Positions 42,157 to 50,976 of a stretch of 64,000 nt of DNA are shown here, piece after piece. Location of the stretch: contig NZ_CP076039.1 in NCBI RefSeq assembly GCF_014529625.1, positions 620,001 to 684,000 on the forward strand. The letters run 5' to 3'. The notes under the pieces are model-generated. The model saw nothing but the letters and a program-made list of their open reading frames with translations. It ran no database searches and had not been told where the DNA came from. Each line of letters starts with the position of its first letter. Position 1 is the stretch's first letter. A program made the translations under genes and the position numbers. Source of the DNA: Candidatus Pelagisphaera phototrophica. Lineage in GTDB: Bacteria > Verrucomicrobiota > Verrucomicrobiia > Opitutales > Opitutaceae.

Positions 42157-43335
42157 TCATACGGATCGTTTGAACGCGAGTCGCCAAAAATTGTTCCGAA
42201 TAAGGTTGATGATATTCTTGTCTCTGCCGAGAGCTTGATACGAAGCGTGCACCCACTCATTGGGATCGTCTGCACTATGGCAATCGTGGAGGTCGGACAA
42301 CGAGAGAAAGCCAGGGGAAACTTCTTTAAGCCTTTGTTCCAATTCCTGGTCCTCTTTGATTCTCCATTCTATAGGCCGGGGAAGAATGCCGATCAAACGC
42401 ATCCGTCCCTTGAACACTTCCTTTAGCCAATGCCAACGACGAGTGAGAAGGCACCCGTTGTTCCCTGTTTTAAGAGCAAGGGTGCCACCTTTCCCGTCAT
42501 GAGCCTCAATTGTGGTCCAGTCGATTTGGGAAAGAGCAACGACGGGAGCGGCGAGTGTAAAAAGCAGGATCGCGAAAAGGCGCTCGATCAGGGGGGCGTT
42601 ACGAATGCGGCTGCCTAGGTCGCTCAGAATGAATGCGTCCGAAATATTTACGCGACAACCTCTTTTAATATCAATTAGCAGCCCACCATCGGCTGCGACC
42701 TGATCAAGTTCGGTGTTGCGCCCCACCATGGTCCCCGGGAGTAAAACGGTATCTCGGACGATAGCATTGTCGTCGACTATGGTATTTTCCCCGATGCAAG
42801 CGTTGGGTCCGATGACGGCTTGCGAGCCAATATCGCATTTACCTTGAATCCAAAAAGGAGGCATCAATTTGGCACTCGGATGGATTCGAGTTTGAGGGCC
42901 CACCCATCCTCCAGGACAAACGGATGTTTCGATGCGAAGCTCGTACTCCTCAATGTGTTTTACCCAATTCTTGTTTAGTTTTAGCCAATGTCGTAAGAGG
43001 TCGGAAGTTGTCGCGAGGCTTGTCTGGACTTTATTTTCACGAGGCAGTCCAATAACGGGAATAGCGTCATTCGGCGCTTTTTCATCCGACTGAATAGGAA
43101 TTACGGTTACGGTGCGTGACCAATAGGCTCCTCCATTTAGGTAGTCTCTAACAACCGTCGGTCGATCAGAAACATATACCTCGATATTTTCGATATTCTC
43201 GTCGACGGACCGATCCATCCAATGGGCGATAAATGGCTGGTTCCCAACCGGCCAGAGGCAAAAGGGTTGTGGGTTTTTCCAAAGATCGTCCAGTTCCCCC
43301 CAATCCGGAATTAGTAGTTTCCATTTTTGCTTCAT
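42157..43335 (-). CDS. nucleotidyltransferase-like / hexapeptide / sugar-transferase-like fusion
   Basis: The 392-residue protein has three parts. Residues 1-130 follow the layout of sugar nucleotidyltransferases (CLWPVGNQPFIAHWMD; IEVYVSDRPTVVRDYL) but lack the catalytic GGxGTRL. Residues 145-235 are a left-handed beta helix (IGSQAVIGPNACIGENTIVDDNA-type repeats). Residues 247-349 mirror a bacterial sugar transferase: a membrane hairpin (ERLFAILLFTLAAPVVAL), KGRMRLIGILPRP in place of GDMSIVGPRP, and SPGFLSLSDL in place of PGLTCFWQV, with the catalytic middle shortened. Both ends thus look inactive; a scaffold or regulatory role is inferred. Position between the true sugar transferase and the phosphatase gene. 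Confidence 0.7.
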   Translation of the reverse strand: MKQKWKLLIPDWGELDDLWKNPQPFCLWPVGNQPFIAHWMDRSVDENIENIEVYVSDRPTVVRDYLNGGAYWSRTVTVIPIQSDEKAPNDAIPVIGLPRENKVQTSLATTSDLLRHWLKLNKNWVKHIEEYELRIETSVCPGGWVGPQTRIHPSAKLMPPFWIQGKCDIGSQAVIGPNACIGENTIVDDNAIVRDTVLLPGTMVGRNTELDQVAADGGLLIDIKRGCRVNISDAFILSDLGSRIRNAPLIERLFAILLFTLAAPVVALSQIDWTTIEAHDGKGGTLALKTGNNGCLLTRRWHWLKEVFKGRMRLIGILPRPIEWRIKEDQELEQRLKEVSPGFLSLSDLHDCHSADDPNEWVHASYQALGRDKNIINLIRNNFWRLAFKRSV

Positions 43336-43353
43336 TTCTCGATAGGGAGTCGT

Positions 43354-44088
43354 CTAGTAAGCGCCTTTGCCGAGGAGTACGGCTGGAATGGTCAAAAAGA
43401 GTAGTTTGATATCGAGCCAGATGCTGCTAGACTGGATGTATTCGATGTCGAGCCGAACCTGATTTTCAAAATCGAGATCCGCTCTTCCACCGACTTGCCA
43501 AAAACAGGTTAGACCCGGTTTTGCCAGAAGGCGTTTGCGTGCTTCCAAAGTGTAGTCTGCGACCTCGGCTGGGACAACTGGACGAGGTCCCACGATCGAC
43601 ATATCGCCAAGAAACACGTTCCAGAACTGGGGGAGCTCATCGACCGAATACTTTCGGATAAAACGCCCGATCCGCGTAATTCTTGGATCGCCTTTCAGTT
43701 TTATCTCAATGGTATCTTTCGCCTCTTGTTGTTCGATCATTCGCTTGGCCACCTTTTCGGCGTCCGGCACCATGGACCTGAATTTCCAGATCATGAATGA
43801 CTGCCCTTTGAGTCCGATTCGTTGTTGAGTGAAGAATACTGGCCCTTTGTCTTCCAGTTTTATAAGGGCAGCCGTGACGCCGAAAATGGGAGAAAGGGCC
43901 ACTAGAGCGAAACCAGAAATCAGGATATCGAAAATCCGTTTGAGGGTGATTGTCGCTCCGATTACAAAAGCCCAAGTAAAGCGTTTCAGTCTAGCTCTCG
44001 TTTTTAGACCTACCTTGCCGGAGACGGTGGCGGCTTTGGCCCAATATTCGGCAAGCTCTGTGTCTGATTCATTTGGGATTTTTTGCAT
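43354..44088 (-). CDS. undecaprenyl-phosphate sugar phosphotransferase (bacterial sugar transferase)
   Basis: It transfers a sugar 1-phosphate from a nucleotide sugar to undecaprenyl phosphate, the first step of exopolysaccharide or O-antigen assembly at the inner membrane. About 244 residues: membrane hairpin LKRIFDILISGFALVALSPIF (residues 49-69), GPVFFTQQRIGLKG, WKFRSM (101-106), DELPQFWNVFLGDMS (150-164), VGPRP and PGLTCFWQVGGR. The single-hairpin form is like the C-terminal half of WcaJ/WbaP. I chose ATG 44088; the frame extends to 44199, but then it would overlap the upstream gene by over 130 bases. With this start the overlap is 20 bases. Confidence 0.9.
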   Translation of the reverse strand: MQKIPNESDTELAEYWAKAATVSGKVGLKTRARLKRFTWAFVIGATITLKRIFDILISGFALVALSPIFGVTAALIKLEDKGPVFFTQQRIGLKGQSFMIWKFRSMVPDAEKVAKRMIEQQEAKDTIEIKLKGDPRITRIGRFIRKYSVDELPQFWNVFLGDMSIVGPRPVVPAEVADYTLEARKRLLAKPGLTCFWQVGGRADLDFENQVRLDIEYIQSSSIWLDIKLLFLTIPAVLLGKGAY

Positions 44089-44704
44089 TTTTGGCGAGTC
44101 TTCTTCGTAGATCGGCCAAAAACATTGATTCAAAAGCGGTATCTTCTTCTGAGTTCCAGATAAAATCAGCGTGTTGCAGGGAGGGTTCGACGTGCTCATG
44201 GTGCATCGGAAGGGTTTGCTGGCTCCAACTCGCGCGAATTTGGTCCGCAGTATAGCCCCTTTCCTTAGTATCTCTTTTCAGTCTTCGCTCAAGGCGGGTC
44301 TCTGAATCTACATTGATGTAGAGTTTGAAATGCAGGAGGTTGCGTATCTCTGGCCAGCATAGAACGAACAGTCCTTCCAATATGATGAGCGGACTAGGGA
44401 CGAGAATATTGCCAGAGAGCAGCCGACGAAAGTTGATATAAGAGTAGTCAGGCGCCTCCACCTCGATACCTTGGTTGAGACAATTGAGGTGGTGATGAAG
44501 TAGTGTGTGTTCGACCGAGTTAGGGTGGTCGAAATTGGTTTTCTTGGCCTGTTCTAGGCTAATGCCTGAGAGATCACGGTAGTACCAATCTTGTTCGATA
44601 ACAGTCGATTCCTCGGGAAACGCAGATTGAATACGACGGGCAAATCGTGACTTCCCAGAGCCACTGCCGCCTGAAATACCGATTATGATAGGCACTCTAT
44701 ACAC
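44069..44704 (-). CDS. uridine kinase-like P-loop kinase
   Basis: It resembles uridine/cytidine kinase (Udk), which phosphorylates uridine with GTP or ATP. The 211-residue protein has the P-loop GISGGSGSGKS (residues 9-19), VIEQDWYYRDLS with the catalytic Asp, NFDHPNSVE, IILEGLFVL and RRLKRDTKERGYTADQI, the usual order. The family is broad and includes phosphoribulokinase-like members, so the substrate could be uridine or another small molecule. As first gene of the operon with the sugar transferase, a role in supplying UDP-sugars is plausible but inferred. Confidence 0.8.
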   Translation of the reverse strand: MYRVPIIIGISGGSGSGKSRFARRIQSAFPEESTVIEQDWYYRDLSGISLEQAKKTNFDHPNSVEHTLLHHHLNCLNQGIEVEAPDYSYINFRRLLSGNILVPSPLIILEGLFVLCWPEIRNLLHFKLYINVDSETRLERRLKRDTKERGYTADQIRASWSQQTLPMHHEHVEPSLQHADFIWNSEEDTAFESMFLADLRRRLAKNAKNPK

Positions 44705-44824
44705 TCTTTTTCTCTTATTTTCTCTCGTTGCGATTCAAGGCTCGTGGCCAAAATGTCGTAAGAAAGAAGAAGCTGAGCCGGCCATTAGGCGGCGAGCAAC
44801 GAACAATCCCAAATTCCTACAAAC

Positions 44825-45139
44825 ATGAGTACAGTAATTGATGGTCATCTGGACAACGGCATTTTGCGTGTCAAATTAGATGTAAATCGTTTGGATGCCT
44901 TTGCCGCTCGCGATTTCAAGAAGCAAGTCGACCTAATTTGGTCAAAGGACGTTAAACAGGTTGAATTGGATTTCAAGCAGGTTGGTTTCATCGACAGCTC
45001 TGGAGTGGGGGCGTTGCTAGGAGTTTACAAGCGGCTCACGAACGCAGATGGGCAGGTTTGCCTGACGAGTGTCCAAGCGCCGGTCCAATCTGTCATAGAG
45101 CTACTACGCTTGCATCGAATTTTTAAAATAGAAAATTGA
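44825..45139 (+). CDS. STAS-domain anti-sigma factor antagonist
   Basis: It is a single STAS domain like SpoIIAA/RsbV: 104 residues, with the phosphorylatable serine in FIDSSGVGALLGVYKRL (about residues 56-72). When dephosphorylated, such proteins bind and sequester the kinase/anti-sigma partner. The gene is divergent from the operon that encodes the RsbW-SpoIIE fusion, which is the obvious partner. ATG start without a clear ribosome binding site. A hybrid kinase gene follows 266 bases downstream on the same strand. Confidence 0.88.
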   Translation: MSTVIDGHLDNGILRVKLDVNRLDAFAARDFKKQVDLIWSKDVKQVELDFKQVGFIDSSGVGALLGVYKRLTNADGQVCLTSVQAPVQSVIELLRLHRIFKIEN

Positions 45140-45405
45140 GAAGGCGTAATCGCCGCTACTGGGCGGTCGCTATCGTATTCACTTGATCGATGTCAGGCTT
45201 CAATTGGAGCACTGTTTTTCGGTTGCACTCGCTCTTCTTTGAGAGCGTCTGCTCGTTCTTAACGAGCGATTTCAATTATAGTTTCGAGAGGGAGAGTTCT
45301 CGGGGCGATTTTTTGGAAGGATTGGGTAAAAGCACCCAAAAGAGCTCTCGTCCGAGGCAGGGCTGCCGATAAGCTAAGTGGCTCAACTTATTATTGCTGC
45401 ACGCT

Positions 45406-48400
45406 ATGAATCCCACTGGTTTGTTCAAAGACATATTCCTCAAATCTCCCTATGCTCAGATTATTTCGAGCAATGGTCTCATCCAGATGGCGAATCGAAC
45501 GGCAGTAGAGTTATTGGTTCGCAGTTCAGATGTCGATTCTCTCAAGGACACTCCGATGGAGGCCTACTTTAGAAATTGGGAGAAAGCCCTTCAGGAAAAC
45601 GAAGGTACCACGTCGTTGACCTTGGCTTCGCCCACTGAAAAAGGCCCATATGCGTGTGAAGCCCTAGCGTCAAAAATGGGTGAAGGTGAAGTTTTGTGGA
45701 ATCTGCGTCCGATTGGATCTGGAATTGAATCAAGCGGTGCCGACCGGGAGTCGGCTCTAAAGGTGGCTCTTGATCGATCGACAGACGGGATCGTCTGCTT
45801 ATCGCAAGACCTATCTAGTGAAGATCAGACATCAAATTGGCTTGTCCGTTTCGCTAATCGCGCTTCCCGCGAGCTTATTGGAATCGAACGCTCAAATATT
45901 GTGGGCAGAGCATTAAGGGAAGTGTCTTCAGTTTACGACGTTCTCAAAATTGACGAGCTCATCTCGAATATTAAGAATACTCAAAAGCCGGCAAGTAAAG
46001 AGCTCGCATTTGAGTTACAAGGCGAGTTGAAAACGGTTGTTCTTTCGGCCCAGAAAACGGATCGTTCTGAGTACATTTTAGTTGTTGAAGACGTCACCAA
46101 GGCGCGGCGGGTCGAGCAGGAGCTGGAAAGCAGTTCCAATGAGTTGGAGCGTTTGAGTGACCAAGTACCTGGGGTCTACTTTCATTTGAAGATTAACCAA
46201 GACGGTGATCCGTCCTTCCCGTTTATCAGCGAGAAGATTAAAGACCTTCTAGGAGTCGAAGCGCAAGATGTAATGAAGGATGCCTCTATCGCCATGGGGG
46301 CCGTATTCATCGAGGACTTGGAGCGGGTATATGAAAGCTTGGCAGTATCTTCGAAGAATCTTAATCCGCTCTATTTAGAATATCGAGTTAACGGTCCTAA
46401 TGGAAAGCAGAAATGGGTATCAACTAAAGCGATACCGGAAAAGCGTGGTGACGAGACGATTATATGGTACGGAATTTTTGAGGACGTTACCTTAAGGAAA
46501 GAATCCGAAGAGCGCCTTAGAATGGTATCTGCTGCCGTTGACGTCTCTAGCGACTTCATCCTGATGATGTCGACCGAAGGAAACGGCATCTACCATAACA
46601 ACTCCTTCACCAGCGTTCTTGGATATGACTCAGTCGACCAGTTGAACAATTCCGGTGGAGCAGTGGCTCTATTTGAAGATCAAGGCCTGTTTGAGAAAAT
46701 CCTACAAGAGACTCAGGAATATGGTCATTGGCAGGGAGATGTGCAGATGGCTACGGAGTCAAGTAGAGTGCTTGATGTCTACTTTAGAACAGTTGCCGTG
46801 CGCGATGACAAAGGACGGATTACCGCAATCGTTGCCACTGGTACTGATGTCACTCACAACAAACGGCGCCAGAATTTGTTGAAGCGCTACAACTCCGTAT
46901 TGAAAGCACAATCCGAGGCATCGACGGATGGAATTCTGGTAGTAAATGAACGAGGTATCGTATCGAACTACAACAAGCGTTTTCACGAAATCTGGTCGCT
47001 TTCTCCAAGTGTTATGGACGCGGGAGACCCTGCGAAAATCTGGGAGACCGCATCGGAACTGATGCCTGAACCTCAAGCGTTCTTGGATAAGGCGAATTCA
47101 ATTTCTGCGAGTGAAACCGAGACAGTAAAAGATCTGCTCGAGTTGAACGACGGAAGAATTTTTGAGCAAGCTTCCTTCCCGATATGCTCACCTCTAGGTG
47201 AATCGTATGGAAGGGTTTGGTTCTTTCATGAGATAACGGAGCAGAAACGTTCTGAAGAGCAGCTAAGGGCCGCAATGCGGCAGGCAGAAGAGGCGAACGA
47301 GGCTAAGAGTTATTTTCTCGCCAACATGAGCCATGAAATTCGGACTCCGATGAATGGCATCATCGGTATGACCGGCTTGGTAAGTGACACGGACCTTGAT
47401 CGCGAGCAGCGCGAATGCGTGGATACAATCCGTGCCAGTAGCGAGGCGTTGCTTGTCGTTATAAATGACATTCTAGACTTTTCGAAGATCGAATCCGGAA
47501 AACTCGAGATCGAGAGTACCCTCTTTGACCTTCGCGATTGTGTAGAGGAGGCAGTTGATACTCTCGCCTTACAGGCGACCGAAAAAGGTTTGGACATCGC
47601 ATATGTGATCGACAAGTCGATGGAAACTACGCTGCTCGGAGACCCTACGCGTTTACGGCAAGTTGTGATGAACCTGATTGGCAATGCGGTAAAGTTTACG
47701 GGAAAAGGGGGCGTTTGTGTTCGAGTTTCCCTTGTGGAAAAGAGCGATGATCGTTTGAAGGCCCAGTTCTCAATACGTGATACGGGAATTGGTATTCCTG
47801 CGGATAGAGTAGATACACTCTTCGATTCGTTTAGTCAGGTGGATGCCTCAACTACTAGAAAGTATGGTGGCACCGGTCTTGGTTTGTCGATCAGCAAGAA
47901 CCTGGCCGAGTTAATGGGTGGATCGATGTGGGTGGAGAGCGCAGTAGAGGAGGGGTCGACGTTCCACTTCACGGTTGAGTTCCGCAAATCTGCTATTGAA
48001 TCGCTTCCTGCAGGAACGAAGACTGTGGGCGAATTTGAGGGAAAGAATGCTTTGATTGTTGAGCACAACGCATTCAGTCGAGAGTCCTTGAGGAGCCAGG
48101 TTGAACACCTTGGATTAGAATCGATTGGTCTGGAGTCGTTGGCTGATCTTGAGAATATTGAAGTTGAGTCTTCGAATCTGCTTCTGGCTTATGTGGAATC
48201 GGGTATCGATGGATTAGATACGAATGAATTAGTTGAAAGCGTTCGAAAAGGCACAGGGAATTCGAATTTGCCTGTAGTGATATCTGGTCCGTTGGGGAGT
48301 CTTCATGCTGGCAGCGGTGTGTCTGGCAAGGTGTTGTCACAATTAAAGCCTTGTAAGCTTGCGAATACGAAACGCAATCTCATGGATTCCGTAGGGTTAG

Positions 48401-48855
48401 CGGAGGAGACGGTAAAAAAGACCGAGAAAACTTCTGAGAAACTAGGAGAGAGAATGCCGATTTCTATCTTGCTTGCTGAGGATAATATCGTAAACCAGAA
48501 GGTTGCAACTAGGTTGTTTAAGAAAATTGGTTACAAGATTGAAATGGCGAATAACGGCCTTGAAGCGATAAAGGCTCTTGAGCAGAGTTCTTATGACCTT
48601 GTATTCATGGATATTCAAATGCCGGAAATGGACGGTCTTGAAGCTACGAGGCAAATAATCGCCAAGTGGGGTGATGCGAGACCGAGAATTGTTGCGCTGA
48701 CCGCAAACGCTATGCGAGAAGATAAAGAGAAGTGCTACGAAGCTGGGATGGACGACTACCTGACCAAGCCGTTTAAGCCCATTGAGCTAGAAGAAGCCAT
48801 TGAGAGTACTTACGAACGTCTAGAATCAAAGGGCGGGTCAACTCCAACCTCTTAA
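45406..48855 (+). CDS. hybrid histidine kinase with several PAS domains and two receiver domains
   Basis: A large cytoplasmic sensor kinase of about 1149 residues, without membrane segments. PAS-type sensor repeats fill the first ~600 residues (SPYAQIISSNGLIQ; PFISEKIKDLLGVEAQDV; NNSFTSVLGYDSV; GIVSNYNKRFHEIW). The kinase core follows: phosphoacceptor in FLANMSHEIRTPMNG (His near 643), N-box NLIGNAVKFTG, DTGIGIPADRV and GTGLGLSISKNLAEL. The first receiver-like domain (ALIVEHNAFSRESL, about 878-990) lacks the phosphoacceptor pattern; the second (ISILLAEDNIVNQKV; LVFMDIQMPEMDG, about 1018-1140) is complete. The frame extends to a TTG at 45394. Confidence 0.92.
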   Translation: MNPTGLFKDIFLKSPYAQIISSNGLIQMANRTAVELLVRSSDVDSLKDTPMEAYFRNWEKALQENEGTTSLTLASPTEKGPYACEALASKMGEGEVLWNLRPIGSGIESSGADRESALKVALDRSTDGIVCLSQDLSSEDQTSNWLVRFANRASRELIGIERSNIVGRALREVSSVYDVLKIDELISNIKNTQKPASKELAFELQGELKTVVLSAQKTDRSEYILVVEDVTKARRVEQELESSSNELERLSDQVPGVYFHLKINQDGDPSFPFISEKIKDLLGVEAQDVMKDASIAMGAVFIEDLERVYESLAVSSKNLNPLYLEYRVNGPNGKQKWVSTKAIPEKRGDETIIWYGIFEDVTLRKESEERLRMVSAAVDVSSDFILMMSTEGNGIYHNNSFTSVLGYDSVDQLNNSGGAVALFEDQGLFEKILQETQEYGHWQGDVQMATESSRVLDVYFRTVAVRDDKGRITAIVATGTDVTHNKRRQNLLKRYNSVLKAQSEASTDGILVVNERGIVSNYNKRFHEIWSLSPSVMDAGDPAKIWETASELMPEPQAFLDKANSISASETETVKDLLELNDGRIFEQASFPICSPLGESYGRVWFFHEITEQKRSEEQLRAAMRQAEEANEAKSYFLANMSHEIRTPMNGIIGMTGLVSDTDLDREQRECVDTIRASSEALLVVINDILDFSKIESGKLEIESTLFDLRDCVEEAVDTLALQATEKGLDIAYVIDKSMETTLLGDPTRLRQVVMNLIGNAVKFTGKGGVCVRVSLVEKSDDRLKAQFSIRDTGIGIPADRVDTLFDSFSQVDASTTRKYGGTGLGLSISKNLAELMGGSMWVESAVEEGSTFHFTVEFRKSAIESLPAGTKTVGEFEGKNALIVEHNAFSRESLRSQVEHLGLESIGLESLADLENIEVESSNLLLAYVESGIDGLDTNELVESVRKGTGNSNLPVVISGPLGSLHAGSGVSGKVLSQLKPCKLANTKRNLMDSVGLAEETVKKTEKTSEKLGERMPISILLAEDNIVNQKVATRLFKKIGYKIEMANNGLEAIKALEQSSYDLVFMDIQMPEMDGLEATRQIIAKWGDARPRIVALTANAMREDKEKCYEAGMDDYLTKPFKPIELEEAIESTYERLESKGGSTPTS

Positions 48856-48969
48856 CGGTCAAAAGCGGATTCCCTTGTACGATTACCCGATTCATTTGCT
48901 CAGAGTAATCTAGGCATTTGGCTTGCTCACGCAGATTCAATCTGTGTCATCCGAGCTAGTCATTACTAA

Positions 48970-50970
48970 ATGCTAGATTCTAGTCCAAAAGGAGAGTCAG
49001 ATTGCTACAAGCGAGCGAAGCGTTCGCTCGGTTTAATTCTGGAAAAGGGAGAAGAACTGAAATTTGATCACGTGGTGGAGCCAGAAGTAACCATAGTAAT
49101 CGCTTCGCGTAACCCAGCTCCATTCCTATTTCGTTGCCTAGAGGCGCTTTGCCTTTCGGAATCCGTCCGGATGGAGGTTGTAGTAGTCGTTGAGTCGAGC
49201 CCTCGTGAGTTGATTGCCCTTTTGCTCGATCGATTAAAGACCGTTGTGAAGGTGCGTTGTCCGGAAATCGTAAGCTACTCTGACGCTTGGAATCAGGGCG
49301 CGAATGTAGCGCGAAGTGCAAATATCATTTTTTTGAAGGACGACGTGTGCGTAAGGAAGGATGCGATTTGCGCGACACTGAACGCCTTGAATAATGATGG
49401 CGGGGTGGGAGCCGTTGGAGCCATGTTGCTGGACGGAGATGGAGTCCTCATTGAGTCGGGATCGCTTTTGAATTCCAGTGGAATTTGCCGATCAGTAGGA
49501 AGAGGCTGGAATCCGGACGACTATCGTGTGCAGTACAAAAGAGATGTAGCGTTTTGCTCAGGAGCCTACTTGGGAATTACAAAAGAGACTTTTCAGTCGA
49601 TCGGAGGATTCGATGAGTCTTTCTTGGATGAGTACTACGAAGACGTTGACCTATGCTTGAGGCTCAATCGTGCTGGGAAGAGGACCGTTTACGATCCTTG
49701 CAGTGTAGCGACCAGAAATCTGGAGTACCGAGACTCTTGGGAAAAGGCCGCTAAATTGATGGCGGCAAATAGAAATAGGCTTTTGTTGATTCGCGAGTTA
49801 GAGCTCGCTAGTTTCCCCTCTCAAAGTGATTTCGAATTAGATACGGTTCATGAGTGTGCGAGAGGGCAGCGGATACTTTGGGTTGAAGACGCTCCTCCTT
49901 TCGCCCACATGGGAGCAGGGTTTCCCAGGACGAAGGAAATGCTGCGGACTCTGATTGAACTGGGGCATTCCGTAACTCTGCTTCCCACTTTTATTACGAC
50001 GAGCGACTTTATGGATGTGTACAAAGATACACCTCGAGAAGTTGAAGTGGCCTTAGGAGTTGGGGCGGAAGGTTTCGATGAATTTTGGCAGAGAAAATGG
50101 AAAGAGTATGATACTGTCATCATTTCGCGACCCAATAATCTTAATTCTATTGGTCGCATAATTGAAGATACAAAAAGCAAAAGACCAGACTTGCGTTTGA
50201 TATACGACGCCGAGGCTATTTTCGCTAACCGAGAGATAAACGAGGCGCTATACAATGGGGAACCGTTTTCCGAGTCGGAAGAGAGACAACTGCTAAAAGC
50301 GGAATTGAAGCTGGCGGTGATTGCGGATGTAATACTATCGATATCCGAGCACGAACGAAAGCAATTTGCTTCACTGGGATTCTCCAAGGTGATCATGCTT
50401 AGGCATCACTCGACAATTGAGCCAGCGGTTAGGTCATTTGCAGAGAGAGAAGGGATACTTTTTGTGGGGGCGGTTCACTCGGATTCGGCCCCAAACGCGA
50501 TAGGTTTGATTGACTTTATTGAAAATTCCCTCCCGCTAATTCGAGCAAAACTGGGGCAGGACATAAAGCTGTATTGCGCCGGCAGATACCATTCAGATGA
50601 ATTGATGAAGTATGCCTCGGATTCAGAAGTCTTTTTAGGATTCGTGGAAGACCTCAGTGAGTGGTATGAAAAATGCCGAGTGTTCATTGCACCCGCTCGG
50701 TTTGCGGCGGGTATACCTCTAAAGATCATTGAAGCCGCTTCGAAGGGTATCCCCGTTGTGGCGACTACTCTTGCAAGGAGCCAGCTTGGATGGACCGAAG
50801 AGGAGTTAATCTCGGCACATACCGCAGGGGCCTTCGCGGATGCTTGTGTTCGTGTTTATTCGGAAGAACCCTTGTGGCACCAGCTAAGAATGGGAGCATT
50901 GGCCAAAATACGGCAGGGCTACAGCCGAGAACACATCGTCGAAGCGCTGCGTTGCGCCCTGGAGTATTAG
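48970..50970 (+). CDS. two-domain glycosyltransferase (GT2 + GT4-like)
   Basis: The 666-residue protein joins a GT2-type domain (TIVIASRNPAPFLFRCLEAL, IFLKDDV in the metal-binding position, SIGGFDESFLDEYYEDVDLCLRL) and, from about residue 300, a GT4-type GT-B domain (ILWVEDAPPFAHMGAGF; ILFVGAVHSDSAPNAIG; APARFAAGIPLKIIEAASKGIPVVAT). Such fusions build surface glycans by adding two sugars. No membrane segments are visible. It is next to the hybrid kinase on the same strand, separated by 114 bases, and convergent with the HDOD gene. Confidence 0.85.
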   Translation: MLDSSPKGESDCYKRAKRSLGLILEKGEELKFDHVVEPEVTIVIASRNPAPFLFRCLEALCLSESVRMEVVVVVESSPRELIALLLDRLKTVVKVRCPEIVSYSDAWNQGANVARSANIIFLKDDVCVRKDAICATLNALNNDGGVGAVGAMLLDGDGVLIESGSLLNSSGICRSVGRGWNPDDYRVQYKRDVAFCSGAYLGITKETFQSIGGFDESFLDEYYEDVDLCLRLNRAGKRTVYDPCSVATRNLEYRDSWEKAAKLMAANRNRLLLIRELELASFPSQSDFELDTVHECARGQRILWVEDAPPFAHMGAGFPRTKEMLRTLIELGHSVTLLPTFITTSDFMDVYKDTPREVEVALGVGAEGFDEFWQRKWKEYDTVIISRPNNLNSIGRIIEDTKSKRPDLRLIYDAEAIFANREINEALYNGEPFSESEERQLLKAELKLAVIADVILSISEHERKQFASLGFSKVIMLRHHSTIEPAVRSFAEREGILFVGAVHSDSAPNAIGLIDFIENSLPLIRAKLGQDIKLYCAGRYHSDELMKYASDSEVFLGFVEDLSEWYEKCRVFIAPARFAAGIPLKIIEAASKGIPVVATTLARSQLGWTEEELISAHTAGAFADACVRVYSEEPLWHQLRMGALAKIRQGYSREHIVEALRCALEY

Positions 50971-50976
50971 GCGAAG

